Below, piece by piece: positions 34,751 to 45,447 of a DNA stretch of 64,000 nt (position 1 is its first letter; each line of letters opens with the position of its first letter). The stretch comes from Schizophyllum amplum. Its lineage: Eukaryota; Basidiomycota; Agaricomycetes; Agaricales; Schizophyllaceae. The stretch covers positions 43,388-107,387 of the forward strand of contig VDMD01000085.1 in the NCBI GenBank assembly GCA_007026445.1, in the 5' to 3' direction. The position numbers and the translations under genes are program-made. The notes under the pieces were generated by a model that saw only the letters and a program-made list of their open reading frames with translations, did not search any database and was not told where the DNA came from.

Positions 34751-35385
34751 CTGGACAAAATGCGATTCACTAATGCTTTTGAGTGCTTTCACTCGCGAAA
34801 GCACTCGTTTCGAGTGAAAAATAGTGGTTTTTAGTGAGTTTTCGGTCAGGAATCACGCACGAGTGCTTCACTCGCTGCGTGATGACTTCCGGGACCCCCA
34901 AATCGTGAAGTCCACGCAGAACGAGTGGTTCACTCGCCGCGTGAAATGACCACTATCAGGTCACTATCGTGGTTCACTCGATGCGTGAAAGGAGCGGTGA
35001 TCACGATCGTTATCTCCCGTCAGCCGTCTCAACTGATCCGACCGGGAATTGCCGTGTTGTTCTTCCTTCTTGTTGTCACTAAGGTCTGCTGTTTTGAGGA
35101 AAAACGTAAATTAACAATGGAAGAATAGGCCAAGAAACGTCGTAACGCAACACTGGCGCTCATTGCGCCCCCGGTCGTCAACCTTTAACGAAGTTCGGCC
35201 GGGAATAGCCGAGGAGCTCCGGTTATCAGTGACGGCGAAAGCACTCAGAGTGATTGAATGCGTGACAACGAGTGCCTAGTGAACCAGTCGGTGCGTGATA
35301 TCACGCACCGAGTGGTTCACTCGAGTGCGTGATTGGGGGTCCCATAGTGGAAAATAGTGGTCCTCGATCACTCAATTTTGTCCAG
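34751..35385. mobile_element. 635-bp MITE-like element full of short CACTCG/CGAGTG palindromes
   Basis: The ends are 11-bp inverted repeats, CTGGACAAAAT and ATTTTGTCCAG. The interior repeats the motif GTGGTTCACTCG and its complement many times (for example near 34785, 34865, 34925, 34970 and 35310), often as back-to-back palindromes such as GCGTGATATCACGC. There is no coding frame. I could not identify a target-site duplication: the flanks are AAATC on the left and AAACA on the right. The class is therefore uncertain. The dense internal palindromes could form cruciforms or bind a transposase. Confidence 0.5.
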
Positions 35386-35907
35386 AAACAACAATCATAC
35401 ACCGCCGCACGGCTGCTTCAGATGTAAGGCGCAACTGAGAGCAGGGGCAGTCCGCAGTGTAGATCGACGCTGGGTCGACATGCGCGCCAATTAAGCCTTC
35501 CACTGCTACTCAGTCGACTCGCACTGAGTGATCCCTGTCAGCGCCCGTCTTGTGTCGACAGGACCAATGGTCGGAAGGAGATGCCTGCCATACGCTGAAA
35601 GAAAAGGGCGCAATGCGCTGTGACCCACAGCTATTGCCCATCTGCATTGTTCCTTTGAATTCTTTCTCTCCTCATCCTGGCGTTTGTTCCAACTGAAGGC
35701 GCGGGACCGTCGGGTTTTTGCCACAAATGTTACATGCACGGTGAGTTTGAATGCGCATGGGAAAATGCGGTTCGGACTAGGTACTTTCACATTCGGAGGA
35801 CATCGCTTGACGGAAGGCGGTGTCGGGTATGCACGTCAGGCTAATACTATGGACGTCAGCAGGCTCCTACCCACCCGGCACGGCAGGTAGGGTCTTATAC
35901 TGAGGTA

Positions 35908-36953
35908 GGTTCGGAGCAAGCCCCGCGCTCCGGCACGCGGCGTGCCGCGTCCTTCGCAGAAGGGGCTTGGGACAAAGTCCTAATCGGGAGGTACTCACGT
36001 TCGCCCTGCTGGCGTCGTAATTCTCGACGCCTGTGCCCGCAAAAATATAAGTATAGCACTATGAAGTGACTGCTATCTGCCCATAAATCTCTTTTGATGC
36101 ACCGGTTCATTGTTGAATTGCGAGAGGCTGGCTAATAGAGATCACATGCTCCCACAATCCGGGACCTATTGCTCATCCTCAAGACCGTGTGAAGACACAG
36201 TTTTTGGGCAGTGCATGCTAGAGCTCTATTGAATGATATATTGCAACTTTCAAACGTGATCAGACCCGTACGCGGTACATAGGTTGAGGTTCTTTGCAAG
36301 ACCGAGAGCGCTGTGACAGGCCTGTGACATGTTGTCACCGGTCCCAGCACACGCCCACAACACCTTGTCGACGGTCCTGCATCCGAGCGCAGCGGTTGGG
36401 AAATTCCAGCAAAGGCATATGGTTTCTTATAAGGTGACTGGACGTGTCTGCCATCAAAATACATCAGAATCATATCACCAAAATATTCGATTTACCGGCC
36501 AATTTCTCCCATCCGGCGAGAGACGAGTCCATACACGTCGCTCGAGTACATGAGGCGCTCCGTAAAGCTCATAGGTCGAGAGCTTGGACCTTTAGGTATT
36601 TTATGGCGTTGCTCTTTGGTAATTCCGGACCTCAAGCACACTTTAGCCATACAAGGAAGCCAAAAGTGAAAAAATCACATTGTCTCCACTTCTCGCCTGT
36701 ATTGCATATGTATTAGAGTACCTGAGGCTGATAGAAGTAGACAGCTGCTTAGATGTGCATCTCAAAAAGCCATATGCCGAGTTTGGCGGCGAGCGGCGCC
36801 TTCGACCGATGTCCATGGCGGTCAGAGCAAAGTGTCTGTGTCGTGAACTTTGTCACAAGCCCCTCCACTCGCAAGCTCGCGGAGGCTTTTTTAATAGTCC
36901 AAAAAAGGAAGGTATACTCGCGTGCGCGCGCGTGGAGGGGCTTGATCCGAACC
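35908..36953. mobile_element. 1,046-bp TA-flanked DNA element nested in the Mutator-like element
   Basis: The termini GGTTCGGAGCAAGCCCC (35908-35924) and GGGGCTTGATCCGAACC (36937-36953) are inverted with one mismatch. TA lies on each side (35906-35907 and 36954-36955). The interior has no open frame above about 110 codons and nothing transposase-like, so it is non-autonomous. Its outer 46 and 78 bp are identical to the whole of the 122-bp copy at 10409-10530. Its left end lies next to the 46-bp inverted repeat of the surrounding Mutator-like element, so it inserted after, or together with, that element. Confidence 0.7.
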
Positions 36954-36956
36954 TAG

Positions 36957-37217
36957 CCTTAGCCGGCTGGACGAATACAAGTTCAGTGTAAGTTTGCCAA
37001 CACGGAATTTTCTGTCTCGTTTTTCGAGGGGAAAAGAGCCATTTCCATTACAATAGCACTATATACACTCGTACGCGAACTTACAGGCAGCGAATCGCGC
37101 CCCGCTGTGCTCAACGGCGTTTTCGAGCGGGGCCAGCGAATTCGCGCGTCGGATTTGGGGAGCGGCGGCGCGCCGCGGCCCGCTTGTTTGTATATGTATT
37201 CGTCCAGCCGGCTAAGG
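36957..37217. mobile_element. 261-bp MITE with perfect 23-bp inverted ends
   Basis: Positions 36957-36979 and 37195-37217 are perfect inverted repeats starting CCTTAGCCGGCTGGACGAAT. It lies one base beyond the TA at the right edge of the 1,046-bp element. If the inner TA of the repeat is the target duplication, the element proper begins GCCGGCTGGACG. The interior is GC-rich near the right end and non-coding. No other copy is seen in this window. Confidence 0.65.
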
Positions 37218-37826
37218 CAGGTAAGGGTGAAATGGATCGGATCAAATAAATGACAGGCTTCTTGTACTAGTTCTATTTAGGTATGTTCGTCTTCCTCCCT
37301 CTCCCTCAGTATAAGACCCTACCTGCCGTGCCGGGTGGGTAGGAGCCTGGGACGTCAGAAGGTCCCGTTTACAGCCGAAGTGGAAGAGGACAGTTGAAGC
37401 CGACTTTGATCCATTTCCTACTCTAGATTTAATGGTTGCTGCGTACCAGCGTCGTTTCTCTGTACCAAAAGGCGTATTCCAAGGCGTCCCGAGAGATTCG
37501 GGCGGAGGCAGAAGTGGATTGATCCCGCAAGTTGAATTGATCGAGCACCTGATGCCGTTGAAGTAAATTGAATGGCCCCTGTCTTGATGGGGCAGGCGCG
37601 CCGCGCCTTGAGGCGTCCTCCGACTCGTTTCTTTATAGATTCCTTCAAGTCGGTTCAGACCAGGACCAACCTAGACTGCTCGTGCTGCTGGTCTTTGGAA
37701 ACTTCGCGTCCTTCCCTTTGTCTTCAATCTTGTCTACATTCCCTTCTTGATCCTTTCTTCCGCCAGGCATCAACTACGCGCGCGTCGGGCAGTGAAAACC
37801 GCATTTTATCGTCTCTGTCTTCAACC

Positions 37827-39276
37827 ATGTCCAAGTGCACGAGCACACCAACCGCGACGCGGACGAGCCAGGTCACTACGGAGAGCATCACCGTCGGTTC
37901 ATCCACGACCGTGGTGGACGGCGACGATGTGGTGACCACCATCCTGTCCACGACTTGTGGGCTGGGAAACATGTCAGACGGCTCGCTCTGCAGCACGGTG
38001 ACGCAGGTCTCTACAATCGAGGGTGCGCGTGCTGCACCTACTCGTGTTGCAAGATATATTAACCAAGTAATAGGCGATGGCGCGACCACAACCATCCCGT
38101 ATACGTCCACTGCCACCGTAACTCAAGATGTTGTCACAACGATGTTTGACTCAAGTTGCCCAACGGAAAGCGGAGGCGATGCCAACGATAGCACATCCAA
38201 GGACACCACGTCCAAGGAGACGTCGAAGGAGACGTCGAAGGAGACGACGGAAGCGAGCAAGACCACGATTGTCACGACGTCGCGTACGACATTCACGTCC
38301 TATTCCACTCCGCCACCCTCGACTATAACGACTTCATCCTCGTCCACGCAGGCTGATGGTGCTGTCACCGTCATCGAAGTTACCGTTACCTCGACGAATT
38401 CTGCAACGCCAATCGTCCTCACGTCGGACGCTGCACAGACACGGATCGCGGACGCCACCTCCGGTGGCACGCAGACCGGCACTAACGTGGGTGCGATAGT
38501 TGGAGGCACTGTCGGGGGCGTTGTCGCCGTCGCAATCATCTCCTTCATCATCTGGTTCCTCATGTAAGGCTCACCCGTCTGCGTTCACCCTTTGTTTCCT
38601 GACTAGCCATCGCAGAAGACGCCGGAAACGATGGGATGACATCTTCGACAAGACGGAGAACGACATCATTGCCACTGGCGCCGCACGCGCCGTGTCCGAC
38701 TACGAGAAGTCGCTCAACGAGCCGAAACCGTACCAGTACGGCCTCGTCGGGCACGCGGCAGCCCCGCCACCCGGCGGGTTCTCAGCACCGCCCTTGTCTG
38801 GCGAGTCAGGATACTACGGCCCGCCCTCCTCGAATCACAGACACGTTCCGCGTCCCTTGTCGCTGTCCGGCGCCGGCGGCCTCGCTCCTGTACCGTACGG
38901 TTCCCGCCCCGGCACACCACGGACGGGCAGCTTCAACACGTCTCCCGGTCACTCGCCCGCACCCAGTCTCTCCCAAGCGCCGATGGCACCCGCGAGCCCA
39001 TGGGGCGAGGCGCACCCGCCCCCGGCAGGCAACCAGCCGCAGGGCTACTTCCACCCGCAACACCGCCCGGGCTCCAGCAGCGGCGGCAGCATCTTGCACC
39101 CGGACAACCAGCCGCGCCAGCTGCACGTCGCGAACGCGGCCGAGGGCGAGCGCCATCAGCACCAGTACACGGACTCCAAGGGGCGCGTCGTGATCACGCC
39201 GAATCAAGGCGTCTTCGTGCATACGGATGCCGGGCGCGTGCCCGGGTCGCCGACGTCGGGCTCGTATCGTCAATAG
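37827..39276 (+). CDS. Single-pass membrane protein with Ser/Thr-rich outer region and Pro-rich cytoplasmic tail
   Basis: Three exons (37827-38022, 38074-38563, 38616-39276) join in phase to 448 residues. Residues 1-200 are Ser/Thr-rich and probably heavily O-glycosylated, with a KETSKETSKET repeat. A membrane span follows (NVGAIVGGTVGGVVAVAIISFIIWFL). The stop-transfer sequence is RRRKRWDDIF, where an intron interrupts the codon. The remaining ~210 residues are rich in Pro, Gly, Ser and His, with SPAPSLSQAP-type motifs. The pattern resembles fungal wall or mating sensors such as Mid2- or WSC-like proteins, but no WSC domain is present. There is no obvious N-terminal signal peptide, so either translocation uses the membrane span itself or a 5' exon is missing. 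Function is inferred from architecture only. Confidence 0.7.
38206..38252 (+). repeat. 12-bp coding tandem repeat (TSKE/ETSK units)
   Basis: Four imperfect copies of a 12-bp unit similar to GACGTCGAAGGA lie inside the Ser/Thr-rich exon and encode repeated T-S-K-E. Length variation among strains would be expected at such a site. Confidence 0.6.
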
Positions 39277-39943
39277 AGGTTTGTTTGTCTGGACTTGCGC
39301 ATAGATTCTCGGACCGTTCGTCATTAACTACATCGGTTGGCACGGTGTACCATAACGGACTACCCCATCATCCTGGAACCTCCACCCCACATTGACTGAC
39401 ATGACATGACTGGCTTTATCTTCACTCATTTTACTGTATAATACTATCCTCCCTATTATTGCTCACCCAGCATCCACTGACACGACTTATTACTACCTTT
39501 CAATCGGTTCGGATATCTGCATACTTGCTCCTGTAGTACTGGTCCCACTCAAGTTCTAATTATCGGTGTCGATTCTGCGACGAGGGATGGAGGGTGGCGC
39601 ACGCATCGCGATGTTCCGTGGGCGTCACTTTGCGCGCCATCGCTCGAAGCAGCTCTTGATTGACCATCCGATGCGATGGAGATGCCCGTCGCAAAACGTA
39701 TTGCTTGCTTTCTAGGGTCGCCTAGCTACAAGCTATGGACTGCAGCAAAGAACGTCTTGCATGACCGGGATCGTCGCGAACCTGCCGGAATGTCGTGGAA
39801 CAGAGCAAACAAACGCCGATCTTATTCTCGTCTCCCTCCTGCAGCGCGTTCCATCGATCTCTTCTCATTCCATCTCGCATTGCATTCGCGTTCCCGTCTA
39901 ATCCTAATCTTCCTCGTTTAATCTTGCTTCTGCTCATTCAACC
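39277..39943. other. Intergenic, nothing recognised
   Basis: This 667-bp stretch lies between co-oriented genes. It is more AT-rich and pyrimidine-rich near 39430-39540 and again just before the AHA1 start, as is common around fungal transcription ends and starts. Confidence 0.4.
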
Positions 39944-41519
39944 ATGTCGTCTATGCCTCTGTCGACTGCCAACTGGCACTGGAAGAACAAGAACGTGACG
40001 CGCTGGGGGAAGGAGTGGTTCGAGCGCGAGCTGGTCACAATCTCCATCACGGGCGACGCAGACGGGCAATTCGTGCGCGTAGACAGCGTCACGGAGGTCG
40101 ACGGGGACGTCGAGCTCGGGCAGCGGAAGTCGAAGTGCGTGGGGTCGTGGCTTTGCATACGGGAAGAAACCGACTGACCCATCGTAGGCTGCTCACGATC
40201 TACGACTGCAAGATCACGCTCCAGTGGTCTGGGAAGACGGCTGGCGGGGAGGATGTGAGCGGCCGCGTCGTCATCCCCGAGGTCTCGCACGAGAACACGC
40301 TGGATGGGCACGACGATGTTGTGGTGCGTGCTTTTCCTCCTTATTCCCTCTCTTACCTGTTTTTACCCATCCGACTCCTGTGTTACCGCGCTTCCCCTCA
40401 TCCCATATCCCGTCATGTTCACGTTTCTACCGCTTCCCTCCCGCCCGCTGCCCTCATACTGCTTCCCCTCCCCTTCCGCGATCCCATCCGCTTACATGGC
40501 CGTCGTCCTGACATGATCGCCCTTAGTACCAATGGGAGCTCACGACTGCCTCCTCGCCGGACGTTCTCGCCGTGTACCAGCTGGCCAAGAAGCGCCTGCC
40601 CGCCGCGCTGGAGGCCAAGTTCGCCGAGTTCCCCGTCGCGCTAATCCAGACGCACGGGAAGGACATCCAGATTGGCACTCCGTCCGCTTCGGGCACGACC
40701 ACGCCAGCAACGACCACCTCCGCGACCACCTCCGCGAGCGCGCCGAAGCCGACCGCTGCCCCTACGCAAAAGACCGCGCCGGCGCCGGCGAAGGCGGTGA
40801 ACACGGCGGGGGTGACGGCGGAAGCGAGCTTCATGGCGTCGGCGGACGACCTGTTCAGCTTGCTCACGGACGAGAAGCGCATACCGATGTGGACGCGGGC
40901 GCCTGCTCAGGTGGGTGGCTTCCGCGAGTAGGTACTGGGCGCAAGCTGATATGCTGTACAGTCCCAGCCAAAGGAGGGCGCCGAGTTCTCGCTGTTTGGC
41001 GGTGGCGTGAAGGGGAAGTTCGTCTCCCTGAAGCCGCCGACGGAGGTTGTGCAGACATGGGCATTGCAGAGCCCGACGTGGCCCGCCGGTACGTTATTGC
41101 ACTCTTTTGTCGGCAGTTTCTGACGGACGCTCTGTAGGACACTTTGCTACGCTCACCATGACGTTTACGCAGTCTAGCGACTCGACCAAGCTCACCTTGT
41201 CACTGAATGGTGTGCCGAAGGGTATGGAGGACGAGATACGCAAGAACCTTGAGGGATACTAGTGCGTCATGTCATTTTCCGAGCCATTCGATAGCAAGCT
41301 GACCGTATTCTCAGTATTCATGGGCTCAAGTCCATTGGGTACGTTCCGTTCCACATTGAGCCTGCATATGTCCATCCGTCGAGGAAGTCGCCTGCGACGA
41401 AACGCCGGGCTGCGCAGAAGAGCACGGCGCCTTCGTCGTATATCACAGTCGCGGTGTTCACTACTCTGGTCGTCGTAGCTGCTTTCACTATTCCCTGGTA
41501 CTCCTCCACCTCCCGATGA
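39944..41519 (+). CDS. AHA1: AHA1, activator of Hsp90 ATPase, with predicted C-terminal membrane segment
   Basis: Six exons (39944-40134, 40188-40323, 40527-40910, 40962-41088, 41138-41261, 41315-41519) join in phase to 388 residues. The N-terminal domain starts STANWHWKNKNVTRWGKEWF and contains LLTIYDCKITLQW and VSGRVVIPEVSHEN, as in AHA1, which binds the middle domain of Hsp90 and speeds ATP hydrolysis. A Thr/Ala/Pro linker follows (about residues 165-210). Then comes the AHSA1 C-terminal domain (ASFMASADDLFSLLTDEKRI, GVKGKFVSLKPPTEVVQTW, GHFATLTMTF). After YIHGLKSIG, where typical AHA1 proteins end, the frame runs on for 57 residues through SSYITVAVFTTLVVVAAFTI, a hydrophobic helix, to a stop. 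Intron 2 is long (203 nt). No good acceptor was found that would remove the extension. Confidence 0.9.
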
Positions 41520-41862
41520 GCGCTGTTCGGCGCTCTTCCCTTCCATCTCCACTCACTTGGTATCACCACTCATTTGGAATAAATTATTGACTACTCGTCG
41601 CCAGGTTGGGTACGGTGCTCTAGTCGCCGCCTAGGGAAGTGTAGGGACTGTCTGTTGGGTCACGAAGGGAAAATGTATATCAGAATAGAATGTACACCAG
41701 TGTTGTCGCTCCACCCATGGTTTGAACACAAAGACTGCCTGTAAAGTGAACAATGGTGCTCGTCGGGCCTGCATCCGATTGCGGCTGTGCCGCTTTGTCA
41801 GCCATCACAATAGGATTGAAGTTCATCGAGTGTTGTTCTCACCGCTCTCAACGTCGACCATC
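41520..41862. other. Short intergenic stretch before UPF1
   Basis: These 343 bp must hold the AHA1 3' end and the UPF1 promoter. No TATA box is clear. Confidence 0.4.
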
Positions 41863-44800
41863 ATGGAGTCCTTTGAAAATTTCCAGTACGAGAACGCGTC
41901 GTCGTACGGCGGCGCGCTCTCCGTCGTGGACGACAACTCGTCCGTCTACACTTCCAACACCCACGACACCGCAGCCTCATCGGTCGATCTCTCATCCCTC
42001 TCGCTTTCCGAGAGTGCTTCCGTCTACGGTGGCCCGCAGAACGGCCACGCGCACATTCACGGCCCCCGCTCAGCTGGCTCTGAGGAGGACTTTGACGGCG
42101 TCCTCGACGATCTCAAGGACGAGACCGCCGTCGCGCTTCCGCCGCACGCGTGCAGGTGAGCACCGCTGTCCACCCGGTTTAGTGGCGAGTACTCATACAT
42201 CCCTAGCTACTGCGGTATCCACTCCCCCGCCTCGGTCGTCAAGTGTCTCGTCTGCTCCAAGTGGTTCTGCAACTCGCGGGGGAACACGTCCGCATCGCAC
42301 ATCGTCAATCATCTCGTGCGCGCTAAGCACAAGGAGGTCATCCTCCACGCGGAATCGCCCCTGGGGGAAACGACGCCTGAATGTTACAACTGCGGCAGCA
42401 AGAACGTCTTCATGCTCGGCTTCATCCCCGCCAAGAGCGACACCGTCGTCGTCCTTCTCTGCCGGTGCGTGGACCAGCGGCGATGCGTTGACTCACGCTG
42501 ACGTGTTTCTTTACAAACAGGCAACCGTGTGCCGCGATCTCCAAGGAAATATCGTGGAACGCTTCCCTCTGGGCGCCGCTGATCGACGACCGGTCCTTCC
42601 TGTCGTGGCTCGTCAAGCCGCCCACCGAGACCGAGCAACTGCGCTCCCGCCAGATATCCTTCCAGCAGATCAACCGTCTCGAAGACCTATGGCGCGAGAA
42701 CTCTCAAGCGACGCTCGAGGACCTCGAGAAGCCCGGCGTCGACGATGAGCCGCAGCCGGTCATCCTTCGCTACGAGGACGCGTACCAGTATCAGAACATA
42801 TTCGGACCTCTAGTCAAGATCGAGGCCGACTATGACAAACGCCTCAAAGAAAGCCAGACGCAGACGGACATCGCGGTCCGCTGGGACATTGGTCTGAACC
42901 AGAAGCGTGTAGCGTGGTTCTGCCTGCCAAAACTCGAAAGTGGTGAAGTCCGCCTGGCGGTCGGGGACGAGCTCAGGCTCAGGTATTGCGGCGAGCTTCA
43001 CAAGCCCTGGGAAGGCGTTGGGCATGTTATCAAGATTCCGAACAGTGAGTAGCATATATTGATCGTCGTAACTTATGCTAACGCATGTACAGATGTCTCG
43101 GACGAAATTGGGCTTGAACTCCGCCGCACGGAGGGCGTGCCGTCAGAGTGCACCCACAACTTCGCTGCAGACTTTGTCTGGAAGTCGACAAGCTTCGATC
43201 GCATGCAGCTCGCCATGAAGACCTTCGCGGTAGAGGAGAAGAGTGTCAGCGGATACATCGTGCGTGTTCTAACCACGACTATAGGATCATGCTGATGCTA
43301 TGTAGTACCACAAACTTCTCGGCCACGAGCTTGAGCCCCAGAGTCTGCGTACTTCCATGCCCAAGCGGTTCTCCGCCCCAGGACTCCCCGAACTCAACCA
43401 TTCTCAAATGTATGCGGTCAAGAACGTCCTGCAGAAACCCCTTTCCCTCATTCAAGGCCCTCCCGGAACGGGCAAGACTGTCACTTCCGCATCTATTGTT
43501 TACCATCTCGCCAAGATGAACCCCGGCCAGGTTCTCGTCTGCGCTCCTTCCAATGTCGCCGTCGATCAGCTCACGGAGAAGATACATATGACGGGGCTCA
43601 AGGTCGTCCGGCTTACCGCCAAGTCGCGCGAGGCCCTCGACTCGAGCGTGTCGTTCCTTACCCTGCACCGTCAAGTGGAGAACAGCTCGACGCATGTGGA
43701 GTTGCAAAAGCTCATCATGCTGAAGAACGAGCAGGGAGAGCTGAGCAGTAATGATGAACGCAAGTACAAGACTCTCATCAAGCAATGCGAGAAGGAGATC
43801 CTCAGCAAGGCCGATGTGATCTGCTGCACCTGCGTGGGAGCGGGTGACCCCCGCTTGAGCAAGCTCAAGTTCAGGACTGTGCTCATCGACGAAGCGACGC
43901 AAGCTGCGGAGCCAGGTCAGTCATTGCACGCTGTATACGTCTGCCCTCTGACGTGAATACACAGAATGTATGATCCCCCTCGTCCTCGGCTGCAAGCAAG
44001 TCGTGCTTGTGGGTGACCACCAGCAGCTCGGCCCCGTCATCATGAACAAGAAGGCTGCTCGGGCAGGCCTCACGCAATCTCTCTTCGAGCGCTTGGTCAT
44101 ACTTGGCAACCGTCCCATCCGCCTGCAGGTGCAATATCGCATGCATCCCTGCCTGTCCGAGTTCCCATCAAACATGTTTTACGAGGGTACCCTGCAGAAC
44201 GGTGTCACTGCGCCCGAACGCCTTCGCAAGAACGTCGACTTCCCCTGGCCTGTGCCCGATACGCCAATGTTCTTCTACCAGAACCTTGGTCAGGAGGAGA
44301 TCTCGAGCAGTGGTACATCTTTCCTCAATAGGTGAGTGAGATGGATGCGGATCCCGGTGGCTTTGTTGCTGACCGGCTTGCGTAGGACGGAGGCGTCGAA
44401 TGTGGAGAAGATCGTCACCAAGTTTTTCAAGTCCGGCGTCATGCCAGGCCAGATCGGTGTCGTGACGCCGTATGAGGGCCAGCGCTCCTACATCGTCAAC
44501 TACATGCAGTTCAATGGCTCGCTCAAGAAGGACCTTTACAAGGAGATTGAAGTCGCTTCCGTGGACGCATTCCAGGGCCGAGAGAAGGATTATATCATCC
44601 TTAGTTGCGTGCGTAGCAACGAGCACCAGGGCATCGGTTTCCTCAACGACCCTCGTCGCATGAACGTCGCGCTCACTCGTGCCAAGTATGGTGTGGTGAT
44701 CTTGGGCAACCCGAAGGTCCTCAGCAAGGTGAGGCTTACTTTCATCACCATCCTGACTCGTAACTTACGTATATGCAGCATCCGCTCTGGCACTATCTTC

Positions 44801-45447
44801 TGACTCACTACAAGGAGAAGGACTGTCTCGTTGAGGGTCCGCTCAGTAACTTGCAGCCGAGCATGATCCAGTTCAGCAAGCCCAGGCGCACGCTCGCGAG
44901 CTCCATGGACCAGTTCCGCCGTCACGAGACCAACGCCAGAGATTATCTCAGCGGCGCTCCGGGCGCCGTCCCTGGAGCGACTCCCAACCGCTCGGGAACA
45001 CCCAGCCGCTTCGATACGAGCTTCTACAGGAGCCACGATGCGTTGGGATACATCCCCTCCGATGTTCAATCTCTGCGCTCGCAGGCGACTTACTCGTCCG
45101 GCCTGCCCTCGTTCACTGCTGCTGGTCCCTTCGGCGGTCCGCGGGGCACCAATGGCGCCAAGCGCAGCAACTACAGTTACGCGTCGTCCATCATCTCGCA
45201 GGATGCGGGCCCTAGCACCACAGATGGGAGCAGCGTCATCGGCAGCAGCATCGGTAATCCGAGCATGGCGTACTCGCAGAGCGACCGCCTCCGGCGCCGC
45301 GGCTCGTTCGGGTCCTCGTCCGTCACGGGCACCTCGGACCTGGGCAGCCTCTCGCAGTACGACTACAAGAGCCAGGACGACGGGAACGACCTGGACGACG
45401 TGAAGTCGCAGTACACGGGCACGCAGTCCGGAGTCACCGTCTTCTAA
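41863..45447 (+). CDS. UPF1: UPF1, RNA helicase of nonsense-mediated mRNA decay
   Basis: Eight exons (41863-42155, 42207-42464, 42521-43044, 43093-43259, 43306-43915, 43965-44331, 44386-44728, 44779-45447) join in phase to 1,076 residues. The Cys/His-rich UPF2-binding domain begins near residue 95 ([21 protein letters not shown], then [10 protein letters not shown]). Helicase superfamily 1 motifs follow in order: GPPGTGKT at about residues 465-472, [67 protein letters not shown] and [13 protein letters not shown]. The protein uses ATP to translocate on RNA and triggers decay of transcripts with premature stops. Its last ~150 residues have many SQ/TQ pairs (LRSQ, ISQD, YSQS, LSQY, KSQD, KSQY, GTQS), the site type phosphorylated by SMG1-like kinases in other eukaryotes. 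Confidence 0.97.

Larger units (their letters stand above)
35860..37349. mobile_element. 1,490-bp Mutator-like element, non-autonomous, with nested insertions
   Basis: The 46-bp ends at 35860-35905 and 37304-37349 are perfect inverted repeats beginning CAGGCTCCTACCC. They are bordered by a perfect 9-bp direct repeat, GGACGTCAG, at 35851-35859 and 37350-37358. Long inverted repeats with a 9-bp target duplication are characteristic of Mutator-like (MULE) elements. Two other elements occupy most of the interior (35908-36953 and 36957-37217). Only about 90 bp between the ends appear to be original. No transposase frame is present. The perfect ends and target duplication suggest recent insertion, though this was judged by eye. 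Confidence 0.75.

Noticed and set aside
34751..35385. CRISPR-like array in the CACTCG repeats
   Set aside because: Units are irregular, palindromic and lack uniform spacers; the context is a eukaryotic transposon.
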